Assembly: GCA_037693485.1 (NCBI GenBank)
Contig: CM075354.1
Span: forward strand, 63,845,501-63,909,500
Length of the DNA: 64,000 bases
Direction: 5' to 3'
Source of the DNA: Kitagawia praeruptora
Taxonomy: Eukaryota > Streptophyta > Magnoliopsida > Apiales > Apiaceae
Part shown: piece after piece, positions 1-12,339 of the stretch
Layout: each line of letters begins with the position of its first letter
How positions within the stretch are numbered: the stretch's first letter is position 1
The notes under the pieces: generated by a model
What the model saw: only the letters and a program-made list of their open reading frames with translations
Database searches by the model: none
Told to the model about the DNA's origin: nothing
Translations under genes and position numbers: made by a program

Positions 1-3000
1 TAATATAACACTTATACACAAAACTAGCCAAGGCAAGAAAATCATCTCCCACACATTCTTTATTTTCGGACAAAAACAGAGCAGTCACTTCAACCTGCCA
101 TAACTCTCTCATTTCTCAATGAAATTTTGTATTCTATAGCTTTTTGGAAAGGTATTGAGATGGTCTACAACTCCTCTTTAGAATCCTAGTCTAGAAAATC
201 AAGGTAAGACCCTCGTTTTTCCAGTTCTTTCAAGAGTGGTAATGCTGACTCCGAAAATTTTAAACTTGGTTGTTTAGATCTTGAAGATTAAAGGTTGTTA
301 AAGCTATCTAAGGTGTTTTTAAGGGAATTCAAGCTTGGTTAAGGTTTTTAAGACTCCAAGAAAGGTAAAACACTCACACCCACCTTAAACTTTATGAGCT
401 ATAAGTTGATTTGGAAGGTTGATGCAAGTATGTACATGTTTAAGGGGATTGCGATGTTTTAAGCTTTATAAGCATGGGTAAAGTTTTGGATAGGGATAAA
501 TGGATGTTACCACTGGTCTTATAGATCCTTGATTATGTTCATATGATCTTGATGGTGTGTGGTTGAATTAAGTGATTAGATGGAGTTCATGGAATTTGGA
601 AATGTTCGGTTTATAGTCGTTATAATGTCGAAATTCCATTAGATCATTTGAGCAGTTAATACCGAATACAACAAGTGTTTTCTTGGAAATTTTTTGGCCA
701 TAAACCAGTAGGACTTGTTTTGTAGTTTGTTTTGACACCAAGATCATGTGATTACGATTTACGGTTTATGAGATATGCTCGTTTTAGTGAAACCGGTTAA
801 AACGGATGAATCGTTAAGATGGACTGACTTTACAAAGCCAAACGAACCCTTTAAAAATGGTCTGTGTTTATAAAAGTTTTATGAGGAGTAATCTGGTCAG
901 TGGTAAAGATCCCATAAAAATTTGGAGTCAAAATACGAATTTTGCAATTTTATAGAAATGTTTAAGTCAAGAATGCGCATGAGAAACCACTGCAGAAAGA
1001 AGCTATTTTTAGAGTAACAATTGAGCTAGCAAAAAGATGTTCTAAATTATGAAATTTGGATTAAACATCCTCTGGACAGTTAAGAAGAAGTGAGAAAAAG
1101 AATTTCATGAAAAAGTTTATTTTTCAATTTTATAAATTTTTTCGAATCATAGCTGCGCAAGTGAAAAATCCTTTTAGGAGACGAATTAAGACGAACTTTA
1201 GTTTCGTTGAAAATGACATTTAACGAAAGTCGTTATGAGACCATTAATTATCAAAAGTGGTTAAATGATATCATGGGCTTATAATAAGCCAAACGGGTAG
1301 TAAAGAGGTATCATTACGAAGTTGTGCCTTTATATGAATAGTTGGTTCGACGAGATAGTTTTTAATGAACTAACCGAACCTTATTGGTTGTTATAGATCA
1401 TCACACTAGAGACAGAGCCTAGATTATTCCGACACTATCAGGCAAGTTTTCGAAACTTGTATTTCAAGTATTTTCAAACTATTGTTGTTGTGGTATAAAT
1501 GCTATGAACTGCTTGATAGTATTTTTGCGAATCAGCATATGATGTATGGTTATTTACGTGGGTTTATACACCTGTTAAGTATGTATGTATGCATATACTC
1601 TTATATATATGTATACGATGATATGTTACAAGTTCCCAGTAGAGTATGATAATACCTTTTCTTAGTAAGTGAGTCGGAGATATTTCGTCCGGATAAGGAC
1701 ATAAAAACCCGGAAGTCTCCGGAGATGATATATGACATATATTTCGTTTTAAAAATAATCCAATAAATATAAATTGGATATTTTCGGATTAAAAATTCCT
1801 TTGATGATATTAATAAATATTATTTGAATATTTATTAATAAGTTGAATATTATTTTCGATTGAGAATTGTGAGTGATTATTTATTTAATAAATATTATTT
1901 AAATATTTATTGAATATTCTAAGATGATTATTTATTTAGTAAATATTTTTTTGAATATTTATTAAATATTCCAGGATGATTTAAAAATCATATTATTATT
2001 TTAAAAGTTATTTAAAAACTTTAAAAAGTATTTTAAATATTTTCTGATCGTGGGAAAAGTATTTAAAAATAGAACGGGTTCTCATTTCTTCACTGACTAT
2101 AGCTTCACTCATCGAAAAGTATCTCTACCTCGCTCAAACTTATCAAAACTCGGGAACCCAAGGTTTTGGGAGCTAGTATTAATTATTTTCTCCCTTCGCT
2201 ACCAATAAGAAGTATACCCTACCTCGTAAGGAGAGGTTAAGTTTGACTAAACATTCAAAACTCCGACCAACTCCCAAGTTATGTTTGATGAACCGATTCT
2301 TAGTAATCGAAATCTGTTGACTAAAGTCAACCCACATATCAGAGTTACTTTCTCAATTACTCATGGAAGTAAAGTTAGTAATGATTATCAAACCAGTCGT
2401 CAAGCTTTGTGCTTGGGGGAAACTGAATTATAATTATGTTCCTACGATGCATAGAATTCTCTAAGGGATTGGAGGAAGAGGGGACATCGCCTTTGAGCGT
2501 AGTCCAAATATTAAGGCCCATATGCGGTCAGGGTGCAACCCGATAAGGGAACGTCGTCCTTCTACTAGTAGAGAAGCAGAGGCACAGTATATTGGCTGAT
2601 CACCAGATATAAGAGGCTCCAGCATAATCCCATTCTTCCAATTGGAATTGTATTGCAACACTGTAATGAAAGCCTAGGTGCACAATTACCGATAGTGTTG
2701 ACAGAATGATGAACTATTCAAAGTACCTCAGAAATTCTTCGTTATATTTCTGGATAAAGAATGAAAATGTTTAATGATGATACAATATCAGTATATGATA
2801 TGTCATATGGTTTACGTTAACAAAAGTACTTTGAAAACTATTATTATATGGCTGAGCTATATTGCTCACTCTTGCTTTCATTTTATATATACCACCACAC
2901 AACAACAGATAAGCATGGCAAGAACAAGGCAGACCCCCGCAAAAGCGTGCTAAATGGTCAGCAATATAGAAGACTATTTACGAGGCAGGTGCCGAGGCCG

Positions 3001-3400
3001 CACCCAGTAGCATTACCACAGGTGAGCAGACTAAGTTGGATAGGTTTACAGCTTAGGTTGATTAGGTTTATTTACAAGCATGACTTGTGTAAGCTTCTGA
3101 AAACCAAACCGTATTGTGGCTGTAGATGCCGCCTTAGATGGTAATCCTTTTAAGTTGAACTTTTAAGATTATGACAAATTGGGTTTGTAATATCTATTTC
3201 AAGATAGTTGTAATAACTTAGTAACGTTTTAATTTCGTCTATGAGCCTATAATCTGTAAATGTTATGTTTGACTGAGGGGTCACCGCATGCTAAAATGAA
3301 GATGAAGAATAATGTTTATTAAAATGGGAATTAAGGACAGAGTGACAGCCTGGATCTCCGACCCCGGGTGTAGGACTGTTACACAAATACACCTAAATGG
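1..3400 (+). repeat. Long LTR-like repeat, plus-strand copy
   Basis: This stretch has no convincing coding sequence, but it shares ordered blocks with a reverse-complement copy at 31330-33076 and 37704-38590. Shared blocks include GCCCATATGCGGTCAGGG (2516-2533, reversed at 32255-32272), a GGTTTTGGGAGC block near 2163 and an ATAAAAACCCGG block near 1705. The sharp AT-rich bulk with short conserved islands suggests a large LTR or solo LTR of a retrotransposon. The left end lies outside the window; the right end is probably near the ACTGTTACA at about 3377. The superfamily is not established. Confidence 0.5.
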
Positions 3401-3686
3401 ACTTAAAGCCCTATGGATAAGCAATAAGCTCTTGCCAAACGGCCTGTTAGCTAGTACTTGGGTATTTAAGTCCCTCTATTCATGTTTTTCATAATTTTTT
3501 TCTTCTAAATATTTTATAAATTTTAGAACTAGTGCGCTTTTGAGGTTACCTTTCACGTTTCCAATGTCAAGGGTGACTTGCAAGAATAGTCATACAACAC
3601 TTCATAATATAATTATCAGAGGGGGGAGATTCATCCGTTACAAAAATAATGGGGAGAAATATTAACTTTCAGTGGTATCGAACACT

Positions 3687-4112
3687 TGAATAAGGGTGTA
3701 ATTCGAGTTGAGTCGGGCAAGTTCGAGTCGGGTATTAATTCGAGCCAAGTTTTTTTTTCACGAGACAAGCCAGCTCATTTAACTAAATGAGCCTAATCTT
3801 CTATCCGAACTCGGTTCGTTTAATTTCACGAGTCGAGCCGAGCCAGCTCGTTTAGCTAAACGAGTCTATTTAAACGAGTCGGGCGAGCCGGCTCCGGTAA
3901 AATTACACTTAAATGAGCCTAATCTTCTACCCGAACACGGCTCATTTAATTTCACGAGTCGAGTCGAGCCGGCTCGTTTAGTTAAACGAGCTCGGTCTTG
4001 TGTTCGAGCTCGGCTCGTTAACGAGCTTGAGCCGAGCCGAGCCCTGTTAAATAAGTTTGAGCCGAGCGAGCTCGGGAGCTACCCGACTTGAATTACAACC
4101 CTACTTATTCAT
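3687..4112. mobile_element. Inverted-repeat MITE rich in GAGCCGAGC motifs
   Basis: The ends are inverted copies: TGAATAAGGGTGTAATTCGAG at the left, and on the other strand TGAATAAGTAGGGTTGTAATTC at the right. The interior consists of GC-rich blocks such as GAGCCGAGCC, CGAGCTCGGCTCG and CTCGTTTAGCTAAACGAG, unlike the AT-rich surroundings. A diverged relative lies inside intron 7 of the MEMO1 gene (about 56620-57130). No clear target-site duplication was found, so the superfamily is open. Confidence 0.6.
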
Positions 4113-4469
4113 CAACTTTTACTTTTATAGTAGTTGATTCCAACCATCACTACCATAGTTTTTGGTTCACTATGTCATTTGGACGGCCGTGTCTCCTGTC
4201 GTAGTTGTCATTATTTATTTCAAGTGCCTCAAGCTCATTCTTCCAAGTCTATACGTAGAATGTGTTAATTACTTAAATCATCTTCTCCACTCCACTCCAT
4301 CAAGGATAACCTTATTGACTATTTCAGCCTCCTTGTTAGCTTTTGGACGCGTCAAAGAAGTAAACGGTTGCCCACAAAATAGGTTTTGAACACCTTGTTA
4401 CAGAACTAATGGCCATCAATTGAAACTAGCATTTGTACAAGTCTCATCCTTGATATCAAATTTTTTTCC
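4113..4469. other. Unassigned stretch
   Basis: No gene, terminal repeat or RNA gene is recognisable. A 75-codon open frame at 4162-4389 has no familiar motif and is not called as a gene. Confidence 0.4.
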
Positions 4470-6209
4470 TGTTGGATTTCAACCCACTATGATGTTATGG
4501 GCTTGGGTAGTCCAAGATATATATGGGTAAGATGATAATTGTATATGTAGACAATTATTATATATGGTATGTCTTGACCACTAAGTTGGGTAATTAGGTG
4601 CCAAGAATTGGAAGACTTGTATAACAAGTATGGTAAGACTTGTAGAACAAGTATGGTAAGTCTTGGTGGCTAACTTTTGGATGGCTATATATACATAGTC
4701 ATATTGTATTTGTTTGAAGATGTGAAAGCCTAAGAGTTGTAGTCTAAAGTATTGTTTGGGAGATGCTTGAGCATTGTCGGTTCAAGTATCAGGGTTGGGA
4801 CACCATTAAGGTGTTATTATTTTGATGTATTATTGATTATTGATTGGATTAATAATACAAGTTTAATTGGGCCATGGGTGTTTCCACGTCAAATATTGTT
4901 TGTGTGTTCTTGTTTTGCTTTTACTTATTGTTGATAAAAGTAGAAGTGATACTTGAATAATGTGTGACCGCGTTTTGGTGGATCTTGTCAACTAATCGAT
5001 TGGTGTGTGTGCGTTCTATATTGGTGTTTACGAATATCTGATTGTGTGAAGTCACCTAACCTAACAAGTGGTATTAAGAGCCAAGGTTTGGGTTCGTGAT
5101 GTTTGAGGTTGAGGGAAAGTTCGAGGTTCAATTGGTATGGCAGAGTACAATGAAGGATTTATTGACAAGGAGATTGCTACTAAGGCGGGTAGAGATAAAG
5201 TTACGTGTGGTTTGAAGGTTGGCTTGCATCGTGGATCAATCTTGTGTTCGGACTCGAGATGGAAGAAGATGAAAGAGGTCATCGCAATTGTTCCAATGGT
5301 TTGATCAACCAGGTGAACTATTTGGATGATACTAGTGATTTTCTTCAGGAGACCGAAGGATTGTGAAAGCAAGGATCGGGTGACTTAACATGTGGAAGAA
5401 CACTCGTGGTGGTTGATGCACGTGATTTTGTAGATGGATACATCGTTATGGTGAAGAATAGTGGTTTGGAGGGTCACTATACGGGTTTTAGCGACACTCA
5501 AAGATTAGAAGAGCAAGAGGGGATTCTTGTTCGAGGGGAGGTGTTGACGAATGGACGTCAATGTCTTGATGGTTACTGTTCAATCCAATATGGGTATTAG
5601 GTTGAAGGGGAGGATTGTTGGGTTTTAACCCAATATGATGTTATGGGCTTGGGTGGTCGAAGATATATATGGGTAAGATGATAATTGTATGAGTAGACAA
5701 TTATTATATAAGGTATGTCTTGATCACTAAGTTGGGTAATTAGGTGCCAAGAGTTGAAAGACTTGTATAACAAGTATGGTAAGACTTGTAAAACAAGTAT
5801 GGTAAGTCTTAGTGGCTAAGTTTTGGATGGCTATATATACATAGTCATATTGTATTTGGTTGAAGATGTGAATGCTTAAGAGATGTAGTCTTAAGTATTG
5901 TTTGGGAGTTGCTTGAGCATTGTTGGCTCAAGTATCAGGGTTGGGACACCGTTAAGGTGTTATTGTTTTGATGTATTATTGATTATTGATTGGATTAATA
6001 ATACAAGTTTAGGGCGTGGGTGTTTCCACGTCAAATATTGTTTGTGTGTTCTTGTTTTGCTTTTACTTATTGTTGATAGAAGTATAAGTGATACTTAAAT
6101 AATGTGTGACCGCGCTTTGGTGGATCTGTCAACTAATCGATTGGTGTGTGTATGTGTTCTGTATTGGTGTTTGTGAATCTAGGATTGTGTAAAGTCCCCT
6201 AACCTAACA
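4470..6209 (+). mobile_element. Short copia-type LTR element lacking pol
   Basis: Two direct repeats of 597 and 594 bp (4470-5066 and 5616-6209) start TGTTGG and end CCTAACA. They flank only 549 bp. A primer-binding site TGGTATTAAGAGCC follows the left LTR at 5069, and the purine tract GTTGAAGGGGAGGAT sits at 5601-5615 just before the right LTR. Flanking pentamers are TTTCC (4465-4469) and CTTCC (6210-6214), a duplication with one mismatch. The LTRs are homologous to those of the GAG-only element at 33973-36038. The interior retains only a decayed tail of the same gag gene, so this is a deleted, non-autonomous relative, TRIM-like in size. Confidence 0.85.
5406..5600 (+). pseudogene. Remnant of copia gag C-terminus
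   Basis: The open frame ends with EGILVRGEVLTNGRQCLDG just upstream of the purine tract. The intact GAG-protease protein at 34406-35617 ends with the similar EGEVIVQGEALMDGRRWLDG, also directly before its purine tract. The position and similarity show this is a degenerate tail of the same gag gene. The rest of gag, the zinc knuckle and the protease are missing or unreadable. Confidence 0.6.
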
Positions 6210-6866
6210 CTTCCAACAAGCAAATCATTTCTCACGTAATTATATGTTTTAGAGGCTTGACTTCTTGAATTTACTTCGTGAATTAATCAATGGCAATCGG
6301 TAGCTATCATCATCCCCACGAGCAATTGAGAAAGCCCTAACATACAAATCCTTCACTTGGCAAATAGTTCTCGTACAAATCCTTCATTAGCTTACTCTTC
6401 AGCAAAGGCCTGCCCCACAATATCCATCATATGCTTTCTAGTTTCTCCTAATCCACCACCGGGTCCAAGGCTATACGAGAACTAGTTAGATGAGTAAGTT
6501 ACGAATTAACTTGTTCACGCCTGGGGTAGCCGTTCAAATTTCAACTATTATATGCTCATTGTATTACCCATGCAAACAAATAGAGCCGATATATAACCCC
6601 ATTTGTCTTTCTTTTTCTTCCTTTTTTTCTTTTTCCATTTACATTTCGAATGTACTATATATAGTAAAATAGTTTGTCTAAAAGTAATATTATGTGAAGT
6701 ACAAGAATACTGTTCTTTGAAAAAAAAACCGTACCAAGCACAAGGTCCTGTAAAAATTTTCTAAAGTTGAGTACATGCATGTTATATCATATTTTTAATC
6801 TTTTTCCTTGATTCACCCCAAGTACGTTCTATAGTTGGTGAATTTTTGTTTAAATATTTGTAGGAT
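6210..6866. other. Unassigned stretch
   Basis: No gene or terminal repeat is recognised. Short open frames here are not supported by any motif. Confidence 0.35.
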
Positions 6867-8398
6867 TTAAACAATGTTATCCTTATTACTTAAATCATTT
6901 AGCAATCCCGTTTTATTGAGGCGAACTTCGTGAATAATTCCATGTTTCACACATAATTCATTAAACCGTGATACATATTCACCACATCGGTCACATCTTA
7001 TTACTTTTATTTTTTCCTTAAATTGAGTTTCAACTTCATTTTTGTAGAGCTGAAATTTCACTATAACTTCATCTTTACTTTTAAGCAAATATACATAACA
7101 AAATCCCATACTATCATCCATAAAAGTAAAGAAGTACTTACAACCATCTACTATTTGATTTGATTTTAAATCACACACATCATTAAGAATCAAATCCAAG
7201 GGTTTTGCATGTCTTTCAATTGTCAGAATTCATTTTTCCTCCACAAAAATTTCACATTTGTGTTTTGAACTAATTTTGAATGTTGGTATATGGTTCAATT
7301 TAATTAATCTATGCATTGTTTCATAATTAACATAACCTAGTCTACCATGCCACAAATTGGAAGACTCAAGTAAGCAAGCAAAAAAATTATTATTGTTATT
7401 AATACTCTTCACAATCATTACATTGAGCTTGAAAAGCCCTTCGGTTACATAACCTTTTCCCAAAAACATTCCACTCTTTGATAAACTAGCTATTTAGATT
7501 CAATCACCATGCGGAATCCATGCTTATTCAACAATGAGCCAGAAACCAAGTTCATCGGATCTCTAGCACATACATGACATCATTGGAAGTCAATTCCTTG
7601 CTAGATGTCACTTTCAACACAACCTTTCCTATTTCGAGTACTTCAGATGTTGCAGAATTTCCCATGTAGAGCTTCTCTCATAGCTCAGTTGGTGAAAAGG
7701 TGTGGAACAACACTTCTTTCAGACTGGAGTCGATCAAGTTCACTTTTGAAACCATATTAGAGAGACTGATTTCAGATATATCTTAAACCACATCATCTAC
7801 CATATTTACCACATTCTTCTTCCTCTTCGGTAGTCTGCACTCAGTTGACTGGTGACCTATCTTGTCACAGTTGAAACACTTTTCTTAAAATTTCTTCTTA
7901 GAAACTCCACTCTTAGGTCCCAAGTTGAGTGTTTTGTCTAATTTCCCCTTCTTGAACTTGGGGTTCTTCTTCACTCCACAATATTAGCATTAGAGGAAGA
8001 GATAGACCGAAATTATTATCCTCCCCAATTCAGAGTCTCAAACAAGATCTTGCACTGTCATCTCCTTTCGCATATACTTCAAATAATTCTTGAATTCCTT
8101 CCAACCAGGGGGAAAATTCACAATAATAACGGCTACTTGGAATGTTTCATTTATTGGCATTACCTCAGCTTCCATGTGATCATATGCATGATCATCTAAA
8201 GGTCCTGAACTTAACTAACCACCTCTTCGAATCCACCATCATAAACTCAAGAAGTTGGGCCACTATAAACTCTTTAGTACCCGCATTCTCGGTTCTATAC
8301 TTTCTTTTGAGTGAGTCCCACAAAACTTTTGACGTCTTTAGCACACTATATACATTGTATAGTGAATCGCTCAAATAGTTCAATAGTTCATCATATAA
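6867..8398 (-). pseudogene. Ty1/copia gag-pol relic (antisense, broken)
   Basis: Reading the minus strand, pieces of a copia polyprotein appear in the right order but in broken frames. GAG comes first (YLSDSLYNVY, VLWDSLKRKYRTENAGTKEF, about 8390-8190). A perfect CCHC zinc knuckle CFNCDKIGHQSTEC follows at about 7878-7837. Next is the GAG-pre-integrase segment (LWHGRLGYVNYETMHRL, about 7350), and last the start of the integrase core (FFTFMDDSMGFCYVYLLKSK and CDRCGEYVSRFNELCVKHGI, about 7150-6920). Reverse transcriptase and RNase H are absent. The gag frame stops abruptly at 8398/8399, where a CACTA terminus begins, so the copia copy was present before the CACTA insertion. Confidence 0.85.
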
Positions 8399-9052
8399 CA
8401 CTACTGGAAAAACTGGATTAGACAATGGCTAAAAACCGATGTCTGCGAAAAACTGAAGCGATGTATATGTGGGTGTAGAGAAAGGTTATCAGTTTAGACA
8501 TTGATTTTAAACCGATGTATTAAAATGCATTATTCATTAGTTACTAGCAAAAAACTGATGTATTTCCTATATTTTTCTAAGTTATATTGCATAACTCCTT
8601 TTCGAATATTGGTATATTATAACGATCAAATCAATATAAACATATGACATACAATGAATTTTCTGACATATACATCAGTTTTGTGAAAGAAACGATGTTT
8701 ATCAATTTCATTAACATCGCCCCTTGTTATAGAGTGATGTCAAAATCTCCATATACATCAGTCCAGTTTCACGTAATGTAAAATAAATTATTTACATCCA
8801 TTTATTAATAAAATCGATGTACTATCATGTGTTTAACATCGGTTTTCTAGGAGCCCTAATGTAAGTACCCTATGTTAAACATCGCTTTTCTTAAGGAATC
8901 GATGTATTAAGGTATTATGTAACATCGGTTTTCCAGTAATCACTAATGTTGGTTCTCTCTTTTAACATCGGTTTTCTTTAGTTTACTGATGTAATATTAC
9001 TTGGTTAACAACGGTTTATTTTTTTTTTTTGTGAATTGATGTTTTAGTTGTA
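8399..9052. mobile_element. CACTA (En/Spm) transposon terminus with subterminal repeats
   Basis: The sequence begins CACTACTGGAAAAACTGG, a typical plant CACTA inverted-repeat end, and interrupts copia gag at exactly that base. It is followed by many copies, in both orientations, of an AAAACCGATGT / AACATCGGTTTTC unit (8433, 8500, 8550, 8810, 8830, 8880, 8925, 8965), as expected for subterminal transposase-binding arrays. The array resumes after the Helitron insertion (AAAAACTGATGTG at about 10333), showing that the CACTA was split later. The opposite CACTA end was not found. Confidence 0.75.
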
Positions 9053-10308
9053 CTAGCTTATAACCCGTGCTTTGCACGGGTTACTTTTAAATACTTTTAA
9101 AATTATATGATTAAATAAAATAGAGTATAATAATGTATTATGGATATAATTTAACTTTGTAATATTAATTAATAAAATTATTAGTAATAATAATATTAAT
9201 TTAATAAATGATATGTATTGATTAGAACTAATAATATAAAATCTATTGTAAATTAATTTGTTGTTGACGGGATTCGAACCTTGGATCTTTAAAAGAGGGA
9301 TTTAAATATAGAATATTCCTTATTATTAGATCTAATGGATATCATCTATTTACTAAATATCTAATGGTCACTATTGTTTTAAATGGTTGAACCAAAATTA
9401 TATCTTTAATAAATTATTATACTCTATTTTATTTAATCATATAATTTTAAAAGTATTTAAAAGTAACGGGCTATAAGACTTGGTTCAACCATCTAAAAGA
9501 ATAGGTAACCGTTAGATATTTAGTAAATAGATGATAGTCGTTAAATCTAATAAAAAAGAATATTCTATATTTAAATCTCTCTTCTAAAGATCCAATGTTC
9601 GAATCCCTATTATTATTACTAATAATTTTATTAATTAATATTAAAAAGTTAAATTATATCCATAATAAATTATTATACTCTATTTTATTTAATCATATAA
9701 TTTCAAAAATATTTAAAAGTAACCTGTGCTTTGCACGGGCTATAAGCTAGTTATTATAAATTTTAATTTTAATATGTTATTTGAAGAATTCGAACCTAAC
9801 ATTTTTGTATATAATAATTTTTACTATTAAATATAAATTAATATGTTGTTGGCGGGAATCGACCTTAAACCTAAGTATATAATCACTTTTAGTATGATTG
9901 TATCTAACGGTTTTGATCTATTTGAGCCCGTGCAAAGCACGACTTACTTTTAAATATTTTTAAAATTATATGATTAAAAAAATAGAATAAAATAATTTAT
10001 AATGGATATAATTTAACTTTGCAATATTAATTAATAAAATTATTAGTAATAATGATAGTTATTAAAATAAATGACATGTATTGTTTAAAACTAATAATAT
10101 AAAATTTTAATGTAAATTTGTTGTTGACGGGATTCGAACCTTGGATTAGAAAAGAAATTTAAATATATAATATTTCTTACTATTAGATCTAACGGTTATG
10201 ATCTATTTGCTAAATATCTAACGATCACCATTCTTTTAAAGGCTTGGTTGAACCAAACAACCAAACTACCAATTATCCCCTAGTTTGCTTATTATATATT
10301 AGTATAGA
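9053..10308 (-). mobile_element. Helitron-derived cluster with foldback structure
   Basis: The minus strand ends at 9053 with hairpin CCCGTGCAAAGCACGGG, a 7-nt spacer and CTAG followed by T, the classical Helitron 3-prime end. The other boundary reads TCTATACTAATATATAAT on the minus strand from 10308, preceded by A, a plausible 5-prime TC end. Inside, 9480-9750 is a near mirror image of 9053-9394 and ends in its own plus-strand hairpin and CTAG (9747-9750). The cluster is therefore a composite of at least two inverted Helitron copies plus a third partial copy (9906-10308). No Rep/helicase gene is present, so it is non-autonomous. Confidence 0.75.
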
Positions 10309-10807
10309 TTTTGATAACATTTTTGTTATTAAAAACTGATGTGTTATGTTGAATTTCTAACATGATATAATCATCTAAATTTGTACCCAAAAAATTGAAA
10401 TCAAATATTTAACCATCCAACAATTAACATTGAAATCAGAACTTGTCATTAGCAAAATCCAACATTCCAACAATTCAAAGTTTACATACTTCCATATTTA
10501 ACCAAAATACCCGCATACATACTAGCTAGGTACCAAAATTAACTACGTAGGACTGTAGGAGCAACACTGCTCTTTAACTACTAGTACGTACTTGAACAAC
10601 CAATTCGACTACCAACTCAGCCAACCAACAACCATACGACAACCATCCAGTTTTGACTAAATATACCAACCCAGCCAACCAAAAAACATTACATATTGCA
10701 AGTCTAAGTTACAAACTACACATGTTTAATATCTCAAAAGTTACCAACTAGCTAGCAGCAGGTTATATCAACAAAACTAATGCAGGATTTACATTAAATT
10801 TTCAATA
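10309..10807. other. CACTA interior and untranslated sequence
   Basis: After the Helitron, the CACTA subterminal motif continues for a few dozen bases (AAAAACTGATGTG). The rest is AT-rich non-coding DNA downstream of the Ulp1-like gene, which ends at 10808 on the minus strand. Confidence 0.4.
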
Positions 10808-11097
10808 TGCTCCAGAACCTCTACCCGAACCTCGTCCAGTACTTCGACCTTGTAAGACCTCCGAGTCTTTGTAAGCCACTGAAACATTTAACAGCGATAA
10901 CACTTATAAATATTAGACTTTTTTTTAAATGTGTAAATTTTATATGTACTCACACTTTCCATATAATGCATCAATCGAAGAATACTAATATACCTTGGTA
11001 GAAAATGAATACAGGTCATCATAGAAAATGATATCCTTCATGTATCGCATGACCACATAACCACATTCATGGCATCCGGGTTGTTTAGGCGATCCCT
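10808..11097 (-). pseudogene. Ulp1-like C48 peptidase, 3-prime exons with catalytic Cys
   Basis: The minus-strand exon from 11097 follows an acceptor ATTGATAG and reads GSPKQPGCHECGYVVMRYMK, then DIIFYDDLYSFSTK, then a GTATAT donor. ECGYVVMRYM matches the catalytic-cysteine box of the Ulp1-like peptidases carried by plant transposons. A terminal exon of about 84 bp (10891-10808, acceptor TTTCAG) encodes a short Gly/Arg-rich tail, QGRSTGRGSGRGSGAY, and a stop. The first exon starts in phase 0, exactly what the donor after NLP at 17074 requires. These exons therefore appear to be the 3-prime part of the gene whose 5-prime exons lie at 17821-17074. Confidence 0.75.
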
Positions 11098-12339
11098 ATC
11101 AATATCAATATATTCTTAATGTCTGCTAGTATTGCATTTTAAAAATTACTGCTTTTACCCTTCATTTTTTTATTCTTCTTTATTTCTTTGATGTCCTTTT
11201 TTGTCATTACACATGAAAATTACAGCTTTTATCCTTTATGTTTTTAATCTTCTTTATTTTTTTGATGTCCCTTTTTGTCATTACACAATATTTGGAGCGA
11301 CCCAATTTAGATTGGATCGACCCAAATCTCCTTTATTAATCAATTTCCTTTTTCAGGTTAAACATATTAACTTTTCTATTTTTCAATAACTAAATAATTT
11401 ACTTCTTAGGTAAAATACAATATCTTTTACATTTTATCTAAATAAAATTTCTCCATTTTTAAAAACTACGATCAATTTTGTATAATAAAATAACATAATT
11501 ATATTATAATTAGTGTTAAATAATTAATTACCTTTTTGAGCTAAAATACGTTACTTTTTCTCTTTTCTCTAACTAAAATCTCTCTTTTTCCAATTGTATC
11601 ATGGACGGTTACCATTTTCAAACACGTTACCTTTTTTCCATTCTCTTACGAAAATCTCTCTTTTTCCAATTATATCACGTGCGATTCTATTTAATAAAAA
11701 TAAAATAATAATATTATAGTACTAATAATTAATTGATTACCTTTTCAACTAAAACGTATCATCTTTTATATTTTTTCTAATTAAATTCCTTTTTTTCTAG
11801 AAATTTCAGGGGCAACATTAATTTCTCATTTTCTAAAAACTATGAGCAATTTTATTTAGTAAAATAACATAATTAAATTATAATTACTATAAACTAATCA
11901 ATTACCTTTTTCGCATAAATTATGTCATCGTTTTAATTTTCATGTTATCTTTCTATTTTTTAAAACTAAAATCTCTCTTTTTCTGATTTTATCACGGGCG
12001 GTTCTGTTTAATACAATAAACTAATAATATTATAATATTCATAATTAACCGATTGCATTTTTTTTATCTAAAATGTATCAATTTCTATTTAATGAAATAA
12101 AATAATAATTATATAAAAACTAATAATTAGCAGATTACCATTTTCAAGTAAAACCTATAATTTTTTCTATATTTTCTAACTAAAATCCCTCATTTTCTAG
12201 AAATATCACGGATAACATTTATATAATTATTATCAAATCTCATATAAAAATTTAAGCCTCCCAACTTTATATTTTAAAAAAATTAACTTAAATTAATGAA
12301 AAATTCATATAATATTAAAAAAAATCGTGCATCACACGG

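Noticed and set aside
5061..5372. 103-codon minus-strand frame
   Set aside because: It starts in the LTR and is antisense to the gag remnant; no motif.
7676..7705. tRNA-like TAGCTCAGTTGGT sequence
   Set aside because: Only a D-arm-like stretch; no anticodon or T arm follows, and it lies in antisense copia coding remnants.
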